From NCBI GenBank assembly GCA_042092935.1, contig JBELFK010000106.1, positions 1 through 10,367 of the forward strand: a DNA stretch of 10,367 nt. Direction: 5' to 3'. The notes under the pieces are model-generated. The model was given only the letters and a program-made list of their open reading frames with translations, did no database searches and was not told where the DNA came from. This DNA is from JASMHC01 sp042092935 (GTDB lineage: Bacteria > Pseudomonadota > Alphaproteobacteria > Rhodobacterales > Rhodobacteraceae). Shown here in pieces: positions 1 through 5,792 of this stretch (position 1 is its first letter; every line of letters begins with the position of its first letter). Made by a program: the position numbers and the translations under genes.

Positions 1-743
1 CGCTGAGCTTTCTTGAGTTCAACTACATGATCTTGCAGGCCTATGATTTTCTTGAATTGAACCGCCGCTATGGCTGTCTTGTGCAGTTTGGCGGGTCGGA
101 CCAATGGGGCAATATCGTCAACGGGATCGATCTGACGCGCCGTGTTCTCGACCACGAGATTTACGGGCTGACCTCGCCTTTGCTGACCACTTCGGACGGC
201 AAGAAAATGGGCAAATCGCAGAATGGCGCGATCTGGTTGAACGCTGACATGTGTGCGCCTTATGAGTTCTGGCAGTTCTGGCGCAACACGACCGACGCCG
301 ATGTTGGCCGGTTCCTGAAGCTCTATACCGAGATGGATTTGGACGAATGCGAACGCCTCGGGGCGCTTGAAGGGTCCGAGATCAACGCCGCAAAGATCAT
401 CCTTGCCAATGAGGTGACCACCCTGTGCCACGGGGCCGAGGCTGCCGCGGCGGCCGAAGCAACCGCACGCGAGGTCTTTGAAAAAGGTGGCGTTGGCGAT
501 GATCTGCCGACTTTGGAAATCGCGGCCGGTGATCTGCCTGTATCCATCGTCCAGTTGATCGTGAAATCCGGCCTTGCCAAATCTGGCAAGGAAGCCAAGC
601 GATTGATCGCCGAAAACGGTGCCAAGTTGAACGATGCCCCACTGAGCGATGCGGGGTTGATGATCGATGCGGATGCCTTGATCGCGCCGATCAAGCTGAG
701 TGCGGGCAAAAAGCGCCACGCCTTGGTGACACTGGGCGCTTAG
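1..743 (+). CDS. tyrS: Tyrosyl-tRNA synthetase, C-terminal part (5' end outside window)
   Basis: Class I aminoacyl-tRNA synthetase that charges tRNA-Tyr with tyrosine in the cytosol. The gene enters from the left in frame (first whole codon at base 3) and about 246 residues are visible. They begin LSFLEFNYMILQAYDF, a typical TyrRS tyrosine-pocket helix. GGSDQWGNI (bases 90-116) is the family's tyrosine/ribose-binding motif, and KMGKS (bases 204-218) is the KMSKS-type ATP loop. A C-terminal S4-like RNA-binding domain occupies about bases 537-725. The N-terminal part with the HIGH-type signature is missing only because the window starts here. The gene ends in TAG and is followed within 20 bases by a hairpin and T-run. 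No frameshift or missing visible motif was seen. The family assignment is secure. Confidence 0.97.
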   Translation, partial: LSFLEFNYMILQAYDFLELNRRYGCLVQFGGSDQWGNIVNGIDLTRRVLDHEIYGLTSPLLTTSDGKKMGKSQNGAIWLNADMCAPYEFWQFWRNTTDADVGRFLKLYTEMDLDECERLGALEGSEINAAKIILANEVTTLCHGAEAAAAAEATAREVFEKGGVGDDLPTLEIAAGDLPVSIVQLIVKSGLAKSGKEAKRLIAENGAKLNDAPLSDAGLMIDADALIAPIKLSAGKKRHALVTLGA

Positions 744-759
744 GCCTTGAATTGATGAT

Positions 760-790
760 GGCGCGCGCCTGACTGGCGCGTGCCGTTTTT
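760..790 (+). terminator. Rho-independent terminator of tyrS
   Basis: A 10-bp stem (760-769 with 775-784, one G-T wobble) encloses a 5-nt loop and is followed by GTTTTT at 785-790. It begins 16 bases after the tyrS stop. It also lies in the 61-base gap between convergent genes, but on the minus strand no T-run follows it, so it should act mainly on rightward transcripts. Confidence 0.85.
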
Positions 791-804
791 CAACGCATGC
801 GGTT

Positions 805-1773
805 TTACTCGCCCAGCATCCACTGTCCGTCCGGCCAGAAGGCATGGAAGACAAATGCAAACATAATATCGTGTGGGATGTCGTTGCCGTTTGCATCTTT
901 GACGCGCACCGATCCGACGTCGCGGCTGATCGCGAATTCGGTTTGATCCAGCGCTGATGCCTGACCCTTGCGCCACGACAACTCGATATCGGCCTCGGAA
1001 ATGACCTCTAACTCCGCAAGCCGCGTCAAAGGCCACGCCTTGTCACCAACCCGAACGACGCGCACCATTGGGGGGATACCGAAGGGTGGATTCTCGCCAT
1101 TGTAGAGGAAGGGTCGCGTCGAACTGTCGTATTTATAATAGGGATTCTGGCCATAGCGCCGCAAATACGCGGGTTGCGCCATGACAAGACCGTCGGGTTG
1201 CGAGTCTTTGAACTGGTCCCAGCTTTCTGTCCACGTCGGGATTGACGTCAGCTCAACGCCAGTCATCTCACCGACGATGCCGAGACCAACGGCCTGTTGC
1301 CACCAGCTTTCGGTTTGGCGGTCAAACATAATCAGGTTGGAAAGCCGCAATTTGCCCGTGACGCCAAAGTAAAGCTCTTGTCCGTTGACCACGCGGTCAA
1401 AGGTGATGCCCGTGTTGCAAAGCGGGCAGTAAGTGACGGCAAATTTGGAATCGCCAATCGTGTCGTTGACGATTTCATGCCACATCAAATAGCGGATCGG
1501 ATAGGCGCGGGCGCGTTCCCCGTCGAGCTTGACCACAACCAAGGGTTCGCGCGGATCAAAATCCTCGACCTGATCGATCTCGATGAATTGCGGGTCGTCA
1601 ATGGCCGGAATACCGTCCCGGGCCGGACCGCCGGAAAGGATCTCGACCCAGCTTTCAACCGATGTCGTCTCAAAATCCGTGTTCGGCCACTCATATTGCC
1701 AGAACTCCGGATTAGCGCTTGCGGGGCCGGCAAATACGGCGGCGGAAATTGTAACTGCTCTCAAAAACGACAT
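805..1773 (-). CDS. Exported DUF3179-family protein of unknown function
   Basis: A 322-residue protein of the DUF3179 family; no biochemical function is known to me. Residues 1-20 form a short signal peptide (MSFLRAVTISAAVFAGPASA) with a likely cleavage before N21, so the mature protein should be periplasmic or extracellular. Family hallmarks are the WHE segment at 98-100, then VTYCPLCNTGITF with C116 and C119 in a CxxC arrangement, and RLSNLIMFDR near 143-152 followed by SWWQ. The CxxC pair could bind metal or be redox-active, but that is inference. I chose the ATG at 1773 because AGGAGG (1786-1781 on the minus strand) lies 7 nt upstream and the signal peptide begins there; an in-frame ATG at 1833 would add 20 residues that spoil the signal peptide. 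It is the last gene of a leftward group, 80 nt after a periplasmic cyclophilin. A hairpin overlaps its ribosome binding site. Confidence 0.9.
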   Translation of the reverse strand: MSFLRAVTISAAVFAGPASANPEFWQYEWPNTDFETTSVESWVEILSGGPARDGIPAIDDPQFIEIDQVEDFDPREPLVVVKLDGERARAYPIRYLMWHEIVNDTIGDSKFAVTYCPLCNTGITFDRVVNGQELYFGVTGKLRLSNLIMFDRQTESWWQQAVGLGIVGEMTGVELTSIPTWTESWDQFKDSQPDGLVMAQPAYLRRYGQNPYYKYDSSTRPFLYNGENPPFGIPPMVRVVRVGDKAWPLTRLAELEVISEADIELSWRKGQASALDQTEFAISRDVGSVRVKDANGNDIPHDIMFAFVFHAFWPDGQWMLGE

Positions 1774-1803
1774 GGGCCATCCTCCTGTAGGGAAGGATGG
1801 CCC
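1774..1803 (-). promoter_or_regulatory. Perfect hairpin enclosing the DUF3179 ribosome binding site
   Basis: In the leftward transcript, GGGCCATCCT (1803-1794) can pair perfectly with AGGATGGCCC (1783-1774), leaving a 10-nt loop. The AGGAGG Shine-Dalgarno (1786-1781) lies half in the loop and half in the stem, and the ATG follows the stem with no gap. Seven of the ten pairs are GC. The structure could restrict ribosome access. As DNA the same inverted repeat could instead be an operator. The sequence is certain; the role is inferred. Confidence 0.5.
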
Positions 1804-1853
1804 GTATCTTAGCAGGGCGATAGCCCCCCACACAGGCTTGTGAGGGGTTGCGA

Positions 1854-2402
1854 TTACTCGATCTCGGTGACCTTCGCCATGACGTCCGGCGCGCCAATGA
1901 CCGACCCATTGCGCCCCTTGCCCAGTTTGATCGCGTCCAAAACTTCTAGACCCGAGGTCACTTCGCCGACAACGGTGTATTGGCCATTCAGGAAATAACC
2001 CGGTTCAAACATGATGAAGAACTGGCTGTTGGCGCTGTTCGGGTTTTGCGAGCGGGCCATGCCCACAACGCCGCGTTCATAGGGGATGTCCGAAAACTCG
2101 GCAGGCAGGTCTGGATACTGCGAGGCCCCCATGCCCGCATAGGACATGTCGCCCCCGTCGAGCTTGCCGAATTCCACGTCACCGGTTTGGGCCATGAAGC
2201 CCTCGATCACGCGGTGGAACACAACGCCGTCATAGGCACCTTCTGCCGCGAGGGTCGAAATACGCTCGGCGTGGCGCGGGGCAATTTTTTCAAACAGGTC
2301 GATGACAATCGTGCCGTTGGCCTCGCCCTCGACTTCGATTTGGATGCCCGTGGCCAGCGCAGGGCTGGCCATCAAGGCAAAGGCCAGCGCGAGCTTACGC
2401 AT
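1854..2402 (-). CDS. Periplasmic cyclophilin-type peptidyl-prolyl isomerase
   Basis: A 182-residue cyclophilin that catalyses cis-trans isomerisation of X-Pro bonds during protein folding. Residues 1-17 (MRKLALAFALMASPALA) form a Sec-type signal peptide with an ALA cleavage site, so it should act in the periplasm. The catalytic core is visible: FHRVIEGFMAQTGD from F62, with catalytic Arg64, F69 and Q72; NSANSQFFI with Q127, F128 and F129; and FLNGQYTVVG, where Phe and Tyr replace the Trp and His of human CypA, as usual in bacterial forms. The start overlaps the end of the upstream cyclophilin by 8 nt, which suggests translational coupling, and AAGGTGG (2415-2409) lies 6 nt before the ATG. The DUF3179 gene follows. 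It is a paralogue of its upstream neighbour, and the pair looks like one cytosolic and one exported version. Confidence 0.93.
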   Translation of the reverse strand: MRKLALAFALMASPALATGIQIEVEGEANGTIVIDLFEKIAPRHAERISTLAAEGAYDGVVFHRVIEGFMAQTGDVEFGKLDGGDMSYAGMGASQYPDLPAEFSDIPYERGVVGMARSQNPNSANSQFFIMFEPGYFLNGQYTVVGEVTSGLEVLDAIKLGKGRNGSVIGAPDVMAKVTEIE

Positions 2403-2901
2403 CTGCGGCCACCTTGACGCTTAGCATGCGATCAGGGTTCGCAGGCGGCTCGCCTCGGGTGATGGCGTCCACATGCTCCATGCCCTCAATCACACGTCCG
2501 TAAACGGTGTATTGGCGGTTCAGGAAGTGATTGTCCTTGAAGTTAATGAAGAACTGGCTGTTTGCGCTGTCGGGGTTCTGCGACCGCGCCGCACCGATTG
2601 TGCCACGATCATGCGGGATGCCCGAGAACTCAGCCTTGACGTTTGGCAGGCTCGATCCGCCTGTGCCAGCCATGCGGATGTTAAACCCGTCCTCCATATC
2701 GCCATGCTCAACATCGCCGGTCTGCGCCATGAAGCCGTCAATGACACGGTGGAAAGCGACGTTGTCGTATTCACCGGCACGCGCCAGCTCTTTCAGGCGT
2801 TCGCAGTGAAGCGGGGCGATGTCTGGCAGCAACTCGATGGTCACGGTGCCGTCTTTAAGCTCCACCAGAATGGTGTTTTCGGGGTCTTTGATCTCAGCCA
2901 T
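2395..2901 (-). CDS. ppiB: Cytosolic cyclophilin-type peptidyl-prolyl isomerase
   Basis: A 168-residue cyclophilin without a signal peptide, expected to act in the cytosol as a proline isomerase and folding helper. Core motifs are FHRVIDGFMAQTGD from F50 (catalytic Arg52, F57, Q60), GAARSQNPDSANSQFFINF (Q116, F117, F118) and FLNRQYTVYG (F126, Y131). The start at 2901 is supported by AGGAGA (2913-2908 on the minus strand), 6 nt upstream. It is the first gene of the leftward group and is divergent from pgk, with 128 bases between the two starts. Its stop TAA lies inside the first codons of the periplasmic cyclophilin. The symbol ppiB follows common usage for this type and is not proven by the sequence. 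Confidence 0.92.
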   Translation of the reverse strand: MAEIKDPENTILVELKDGTVTIELLPDIAPLHCERLKELARAGEYDNVAFHRVIDGFMAQTGDVEHGDMEDGFNIRMAGTGGSSLPNVKAEFSGIPHDRGTIGAARSQNPDSANSQFFINFKDNHFLNRQYTVYGRVIEGMEHVDAITRGEPPANPDRMLSVKVAADA

Positions 2902-2932
2902 CTGGCGTCTCCTGTATATTTGTGCAGCGATA

Positions 2933-2946
2933 GGTAAGCGCTAATG
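2933..2946. promoter_or_regulatory. Candidate LacI-type operator between ppiB and pgk
   Basis: GGTAAGCGCTAATG has a perfect AGCGCT core and a near-palindromic surround. It matches the idealised palindrome TGTTAGCGCTAACA at 10 of 14 positions. It lies 32 bases upstream of the ppiB start and 84 upstream of pgk. On its own it is weak; it gains weight from better copies before fba and pdhA. Confidence 0.35.
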
Positions 2947-2966
2947 TGCGCGATGCCAAGACACAG

Positions 2967-2995
2967 TTGACGTCAAGGCGCGAATGGGGCCTAAA
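2967..2995 (+). promoter_or_regulatory. Candidate pgk promoter
   Basis: TTGACG at 2967-2972 is a good -35 hexamer. After 17 bases comes CCTAAA (2990-2995), a poor -10. It would start a transcript near 3002, giving a leader of about 28 nt before pgk. The -35 is also part of a perfect 10-bp palindrome, TTGACGTCAA (2967-2976). Confidence 0.35.
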
Positions 2996-3029
2996 GCCGC
3001 CAAACATTTCAGCACTGGAGATTTGCACA

Positions 3030-4208
3030 ATGGCTTGGAAAACGCTCGACGATATGGATCTGGACGGCAAGATTGTTGTGACCCGTGTGGATATCAACGT
3101 GCCGGTTGCAAATGGCAAGGTGACAGACGCCACCCGCATTGAGCGCATCAAACCAACGATTGAGGATATTCTGGCCAAAGGCGGCAAGCCGGTTCTGCTG
3201 GCGCATTTCGGACGCCCCAAGGGGCAGTATGTGCCGGAAATGTCGCTGCGGATCACCCTGCCCGCATTGGAAGAGGTTCTGGGGCGCTCGGTGGTGTTCA
3301 TCGAACGCCCGTCACGTGACTTGATCGCTGCCGAAGCATCGGATGCGGTGATCCTGGTTGAGAACACCCGCTTCAGCGAGATGGAAGAAAAGAACGACCC
3401 GATGATGGCAAAGTTCCTCGCCTCGCTTGGGGATGTTTATTGCAACGATGCGTTTTCGGCGGCGCACCGCGCACATGCCTCGACCGAAGGTGTCGCCCGT
3501 CTGCTGCCAAGCTGCGCTGGTCGCCTGATGGCGGCTGAATTGACCGCCTTGGAAAAGGCGCTCGGCAAGCCGCAGCGGCCGGTGGTCGCCGTGGTCGGCG
3601 GTGCCAAGGTTTCGACCAAGCTGGAATTGCTTGGCAATCTGGTCGACAAGGTCGATCACCTCGTGATTGGCGGCGGTATGGCGAACACCTTTTTGGCGGC
3701 GCAGGGCGTGGATGTTGGCAATTCTCTGGCCGAGCATGACATGACCGACACGGCGATGGAGATCCTCGGGAAGGCGGTTGTCGCAGGCTGCGAGATTATT
3801 CTGCCATCGGACGTCGTGGTGGCGCGTGAATTTGCCGCCAATGCGGCCAACCAAACCGTTGCCGCCGACGCCTGCCCTGCGGATGCGATGATCCTTGATG
3901 CCGGCCCTGAGAGCGTGGCGAAGATCGTGGCAACACTGGAAGCGTCTAAAACCCTGATCTGGAACGGCCCGCTTGGCGCGTTTGAGATCGAGCCTTTTGA
4001 TGCCGCCACCAATGCCGCCGCTGCCAAAGCCGCTGAACTGTCAAAGGCAGGCAAGCTGATTTCGGTCGCGGGCGGTGGCGACACGGTCGCTGCCCTGAAC
4101 AAAGCCGATGCGGCCAAGGACTTTACCTATATTTCCACTGCCGGTGGCGCGTTCCTTGAGTGGATGGAAGGGAAAACCCTACCCGGAGTCGCCGCGCTGG
4201 AAGGATAA
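3030..4208 (+). CDS. pgk: Phosphoglycerate kinase
   Basis: A 392-residue cytosolic PGK, the usual bacterial length, which interconverts 1,3-bisphosphoglycerate plus ADP with 3-phosphoglycerate plus ATP in glycolysis and gluconeogenesis. N-domain substrate motifs are RVDINVPV (19-26), AHFGRPKG (58-65), ENTRF (111-115) and CNDAFSAAHRAHAST (138-152). C-domain nucleotide motifs are VVGGAKVSTKLELL (188-201), IGGGMANTF (213-221), WNGPLGAFE (311-319), VAGGGDTVAALNK (346-358) and STAGGAFLEW (369-378). The start at 3030 is chosen because GGAG (3017-3020) lies 9 nt upstream and the protein then begins like known PGKs; the frame is open to 2946 but those residues are not PGK-like. It is divergent from ppiB and 109 bases before fba. 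No T-rich terminator follows it, so read-through into fba is possible. Confidence 0.97.
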   Translation: MAWKTLDDMDLDGKIVVTRVDINVPVANGKVTDATRIERIKPTIEDILAKGGKPVLLAHFGRPKGQYVPEMSLRITLPALEEVLGRSVVFIERPSRDLIAAEASDAVILVENTRFSEMEEKNDPMMAKFLASLGDVYCNDAFSAAHRAHASTEGVARLLPSCAGRLMAAELTALEKALGKPQRPVVAVVGGAKVSTKLELLGNLVDKVDHLVIGGGMANTFLAAQGVDVGNSLAEHDMTDTAMEILGKAVVAGCEIILPSDVVVAREFAANAANQTVAADACPADAMILDAGPESVAKIVATLEASKTLIWNGPLGAFEIEPFDAATNAAAAKAAELSKAGKLISVAGGGDTVAALNKADAAKDFTYISTAGGAFLEWMEGKTLPGVAALEG

Positions 4209-4215
4209 AGTATAG

Positions 4216-4250
4216 TGTTGGCGCTAACACCAAAACTGTTAGCGCCACCG
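4216..4250. promoter_or_regulatory. Paired LacI-type operators upstream of fba
   Basis: Two elements lie in the pgk-fba gap: TGTTGGCGCTAACA (4216-4229), one base from the perfect palindrome TGTTAGCGCTAACA, and TGTTAGCGCCACCG (4237-4250), which keeps the left half. Their centres are 21 bp apart, about two helical turns. Together they form a perfect 11-bp inverted repeat (4219-4229 and 4237-4247) with a 7-nt loop. No T-run follows, so a terminator is unlikely. Binding by a LacI-family regulator is inferred. Confidence 0.55.
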
Positions 4251-4267
4251 TCATTGCGCTTCTGCGA

Positions 4268-4294
4268 TTGCTTCCCGTAAGACAGGGATATCAA
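4268..4294 (+). promoter_or_regulatory. Tentative fba promoter
   Basis: TTGCTT (4268-4273) and TATCAA (4289-4294) form a weak sigma-70-like pair with a short 15-base spacer, 23 bases upstream of the fba ATG. The operator pair would then lie upstream of the -35. This is a weak call. Confidence 0.2.
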
Positions 4295-4317
4295 TCATTT
4301 AGAGGCGGAAAACGATC

Positions 4318-5211
4318 ATGAGCAATGCGCAACAACTCGAACAAATGACGTCCGGCAATGGATTCATTGCAGCTCTGGATCAATCGGGCGGCTCCACGCC
4401 GAAAGCGCTTCGACTCTATGGCATCGACGAGGGCCAGTATTCCAACGATGCCGAGATGTTCGATCTGATCCACGAGATGCGTTCGCGGATCGCGCAGGCA
4501 CCTGATTTCACGGGTGAAAAGGTCGTCGGTGCAATCCTGTTCGAAATGACAATGGATCGCGACATTGCAGGCAAGCCCGCCGCCCAGTTTCTTTGGGAAG
4601 AGCGGGGTGTTGTCCCGTTTCTTAAGGTCGACAAGGGCCTGGAAGAGGCTGAAAACGGCGTCAAACTGATGAAACCCATGCCCGATCTGGTCGCGACGCT
4701 GGAAAAGGCCGTTTCCAAAGGCATTTTCGGCACCAAGATGCGCTCGGTGATCGATGCCGCTGACGCGACCGGTATCGCCGCCAATGTGGCGCAGCAGTTT
4801 GAAATCGGCAAACAGATCCTGTCCCACGGGCTTGTCCCGATCCTCGAACCAGAGGTGACGATCTCGATCGCAGACAAAGCCGCCGCCGAGGATATATTGC
4901 TGGCCGAAATTCTTAAACAGTTGGACGCGCTGAGCGACGATCAGAACATCATGTTGAAGCTGACGCTGCCGGAAACCGACAACCACTATAAACCTGCAAT
5001 CGATCATCCACGCTGCATTCGCGTCGTTGCGCTGTCCGGCGGATACACCCGCGACGAAGCCAACGCGCGCCTGTCAAAGAACGCCGGCATGATCGCCAGC
5101 TTTAGCCGTGCCTTGACCGAAGGCCTGAGCGCGCAGCAAAGCGACGAGGCGTTCAACGCCAGCATTGGCGCATCCATCGACAGCATCTTCAAAGCCTCGG
5201 TTGCGGGCTGA
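4318..5211 (+). CDS. fba: Class I fructose-bisphosphate aldolase
   Basis: A 297-residue Schiff-base aldolase that cleaves or forms fructose-1,6-bisphosphate from dihydroxyacetone phosphate and glyceraldehyde-3-phosphate in the cytosol. It resembles the short class I aldolases of Staphylococcus rather than E. coli FbaA or FbaB. Signatures are GFIAALDQSGGSTPKAL (15-31), ILFEMTMDR (73-81), GVVPFLKVDKGL (97-108), KGIFGTKMRS (134-143), GLVPILEPEV (171-180), NIMLKLTLPE (210-219) and VVALSGGYTR (236-245). Lys214 in the MLKLT segment is the likely Schiff-base lysine by alignment from memory. AGAGGCGGA (4301-4309) precedes the ATG, with loose spacing. It lies downstream of pgk behind a paired operator and ends in a strong terminator, so it is probably its own unit or co-transcribed with pgk. 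Confidence 0.95.
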   Translation: MSNAQQLEQMTSGNGFIAALDQSGGSTPKALRLYGIDEGQYSNDAEMFDLIHEMRSRIAQAPDFTGEKVVGAILFEMTMDRDIAGKPAAQFLWEERGVVPFLKVDKGLEEAENGVKLMKPMPDLVATLEKAVSKGIFGTKMRSVIDAADATGIAANVAQQFEIGKQILSHGLVPILEPEVTISIADKAAAEDILLAEILKQLDALSDDQNIMLKLTLPETDNHYKPAIDHPRCIRVVALSGGYTRDEANARLSKNAGMIASFSRALTEGLSAQQSDEAFNASIGASIDSIFKASVAG

Positions 5212-5231
5212 GGTCGCCGCCCCCAATCAGG

Positions 5232-5267
5232 ATGGGTCAGAGTTTCCCGACTCTGGCCCATTTTTTT
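5232..5267 (+). terminator. Rho-independent terminator of fba
   Basis: An 11-bp stem (5232-5242 with 5251-5261, one G-T wobble) closes an 8-nt loop. It runs directly into seven Ts (5261-5267), 20 bases after the fba stop. This is a textbook intrinsic terminator. Confidence 0.92.
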
Positions 5268-5345
5268 GTTCTCAAAATCATTGTTTTATGCAATGAATGC
5301 AGCAACGCGCACGTCAGAGGCGCATGAGGCAGGACGAACAAGACC

Positions 5346-5648
5346 ATGGATCAGGTTAAATCCAGATCACAATTCCGTCTTTTGGGAATATTTGCGGTTG
5401 CGATGGCTGCAAGTCTCTATTTTGCTTTTGCCGCTGTGCAAGGCGAATACGGGCTGTTCCGGCGTGCGGAAATCAACGCGGAAATCCTGCAGCAACGGCT
5501 TATTCTGAACGACCTGAACGCCGAGATTGCCCGCATGACCAACCTGACCAAACGCTTGTCGGATTCGTATCTCGACCTTGATCTACTGGATGAACAGGCG
5601 CGCGACGTTCTAGGGTACGCCCGCCCGAACGAGATCATTCTTCAGTAA
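5346..5648 (+). CDS. ftsB: FtsB/DivIC-family septum formation initiator
   Basis: A 100-residue bitopic membrane protein of the septum formation initiator family. In other bacteria this family joins FtsL and FtsQ in the divisome and helps trigger septal wall synthesis. A short basic N-terminus is followed by one membrane segment at about residues 12-31 (LLGIFAVAMAASLYFAFAAV). Then comes a GEYGLF turn and a coiled-coil-like region at about 40-72 with regular Leu/Ile spacing. The C-terminal end has the family-type DLDLLDEQARDVLGYARPNE segment. The ATG at 5346 gives a complete family-length protein; its ribosome binding site is poor (only GGCAGGAC about 10 nt upstream). It stands alone between two terminators, which is its expected position before pdhA in related genomes as far as I recall. 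The symbol is by family; sequence identity in FtsB proteins is low. Confidence 0.85.
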   Translation: MDQVKSRSQFRLLGIFAVAMAASLYFAFAAVQGEYGLFRRAEINAEILQQRLILNDLNAEIARMTNLTKRLSDSYLDLDLLDEQARDVLGYARPNEIILQ

Positions 5649-5676
5649 ACCCCCTTGTTTTCAACAATATTGCACG

Positions 5677-5714
5677 CAGCGCATGGCCGTTATGCGCTGT
5701 CTCCGGATTTTTTT
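5677..5714 (+). terminator. Probable terminator of the ftsB-like gene
   Basis: A perfect 8-bp stem (CAGCGCAT 5677-5684 with ATGCGCTG 5692-5699) has a 7-nt loop. Seven Ts follow at 5708-5714. The T-run starts 8 nt after the stem, further than in a standard terminator, so efficiency is uncertain. Confidence 0.5.
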
Positions 5715-5744
5715 CTCGCCTCAGAGCGTCGCTTCCTGTAATAG

Positions 5745-5764
5745 ATAGTTTAACGCTAAACTAT
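5745..5764. promoter_or_regulatory. LacI-type operator upstream of pdhA
   Basis: ATAGTTTAACGCTAAACTAT has two perfect 8-bp arms (5745-5752, 5757-5764) around a central ACGC. It is centred 38 bases before the pdhA ATG. TATTAT (5762-5767) overlaps its right edge and could be a -10 element, in which case a bound protein would block the promoter; no good -35 is visible. The central CG and GCTAAA half-site resemble the fba elements. Confidence 0.55.
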
Positions 5765-5792
5765 TATTTTGAAGCGGAGGAAGAGGACGAAA

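Noticed and set aside
1711..1720. ATTAGCGCTT as a further operator copy
   Set aside because: It lies inside the DUF3179 coding region, matches only the AGCGCT core, and its flanks do not fit the other sites.
1774..1833. Longer DUF3179 reading frame starting at 1833
   Set aside because: The added 20 residues precede a clear signal peptide, and the AGGAGG sequence fits the ATG at 1773.
1814..1851. Stem-loop between the periplasmic cyclophilin and DUF3179 genes as a terminator
   Set aside because: The pairing is 4 bp plus 4 bp with a mismatch, and no T-run follows on the minus strand. It is too weak to claim.
4219..4247. Inverted repeat after pgk as an intrinsic terminator
   Set aside because: The stem is strong enough, but no T-run follows (CCGTCATTGC). 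The halves match LacI-type operators, so a regulatory reading fits better.
5266..5508. 80-codon plus-strand frame before and inside the ftsB-like gene
   Set aside because: It begins within the T-run of the fba terminator with a non-ATG start, has no ribosome binding site and overlaps the septum protein in another frame.
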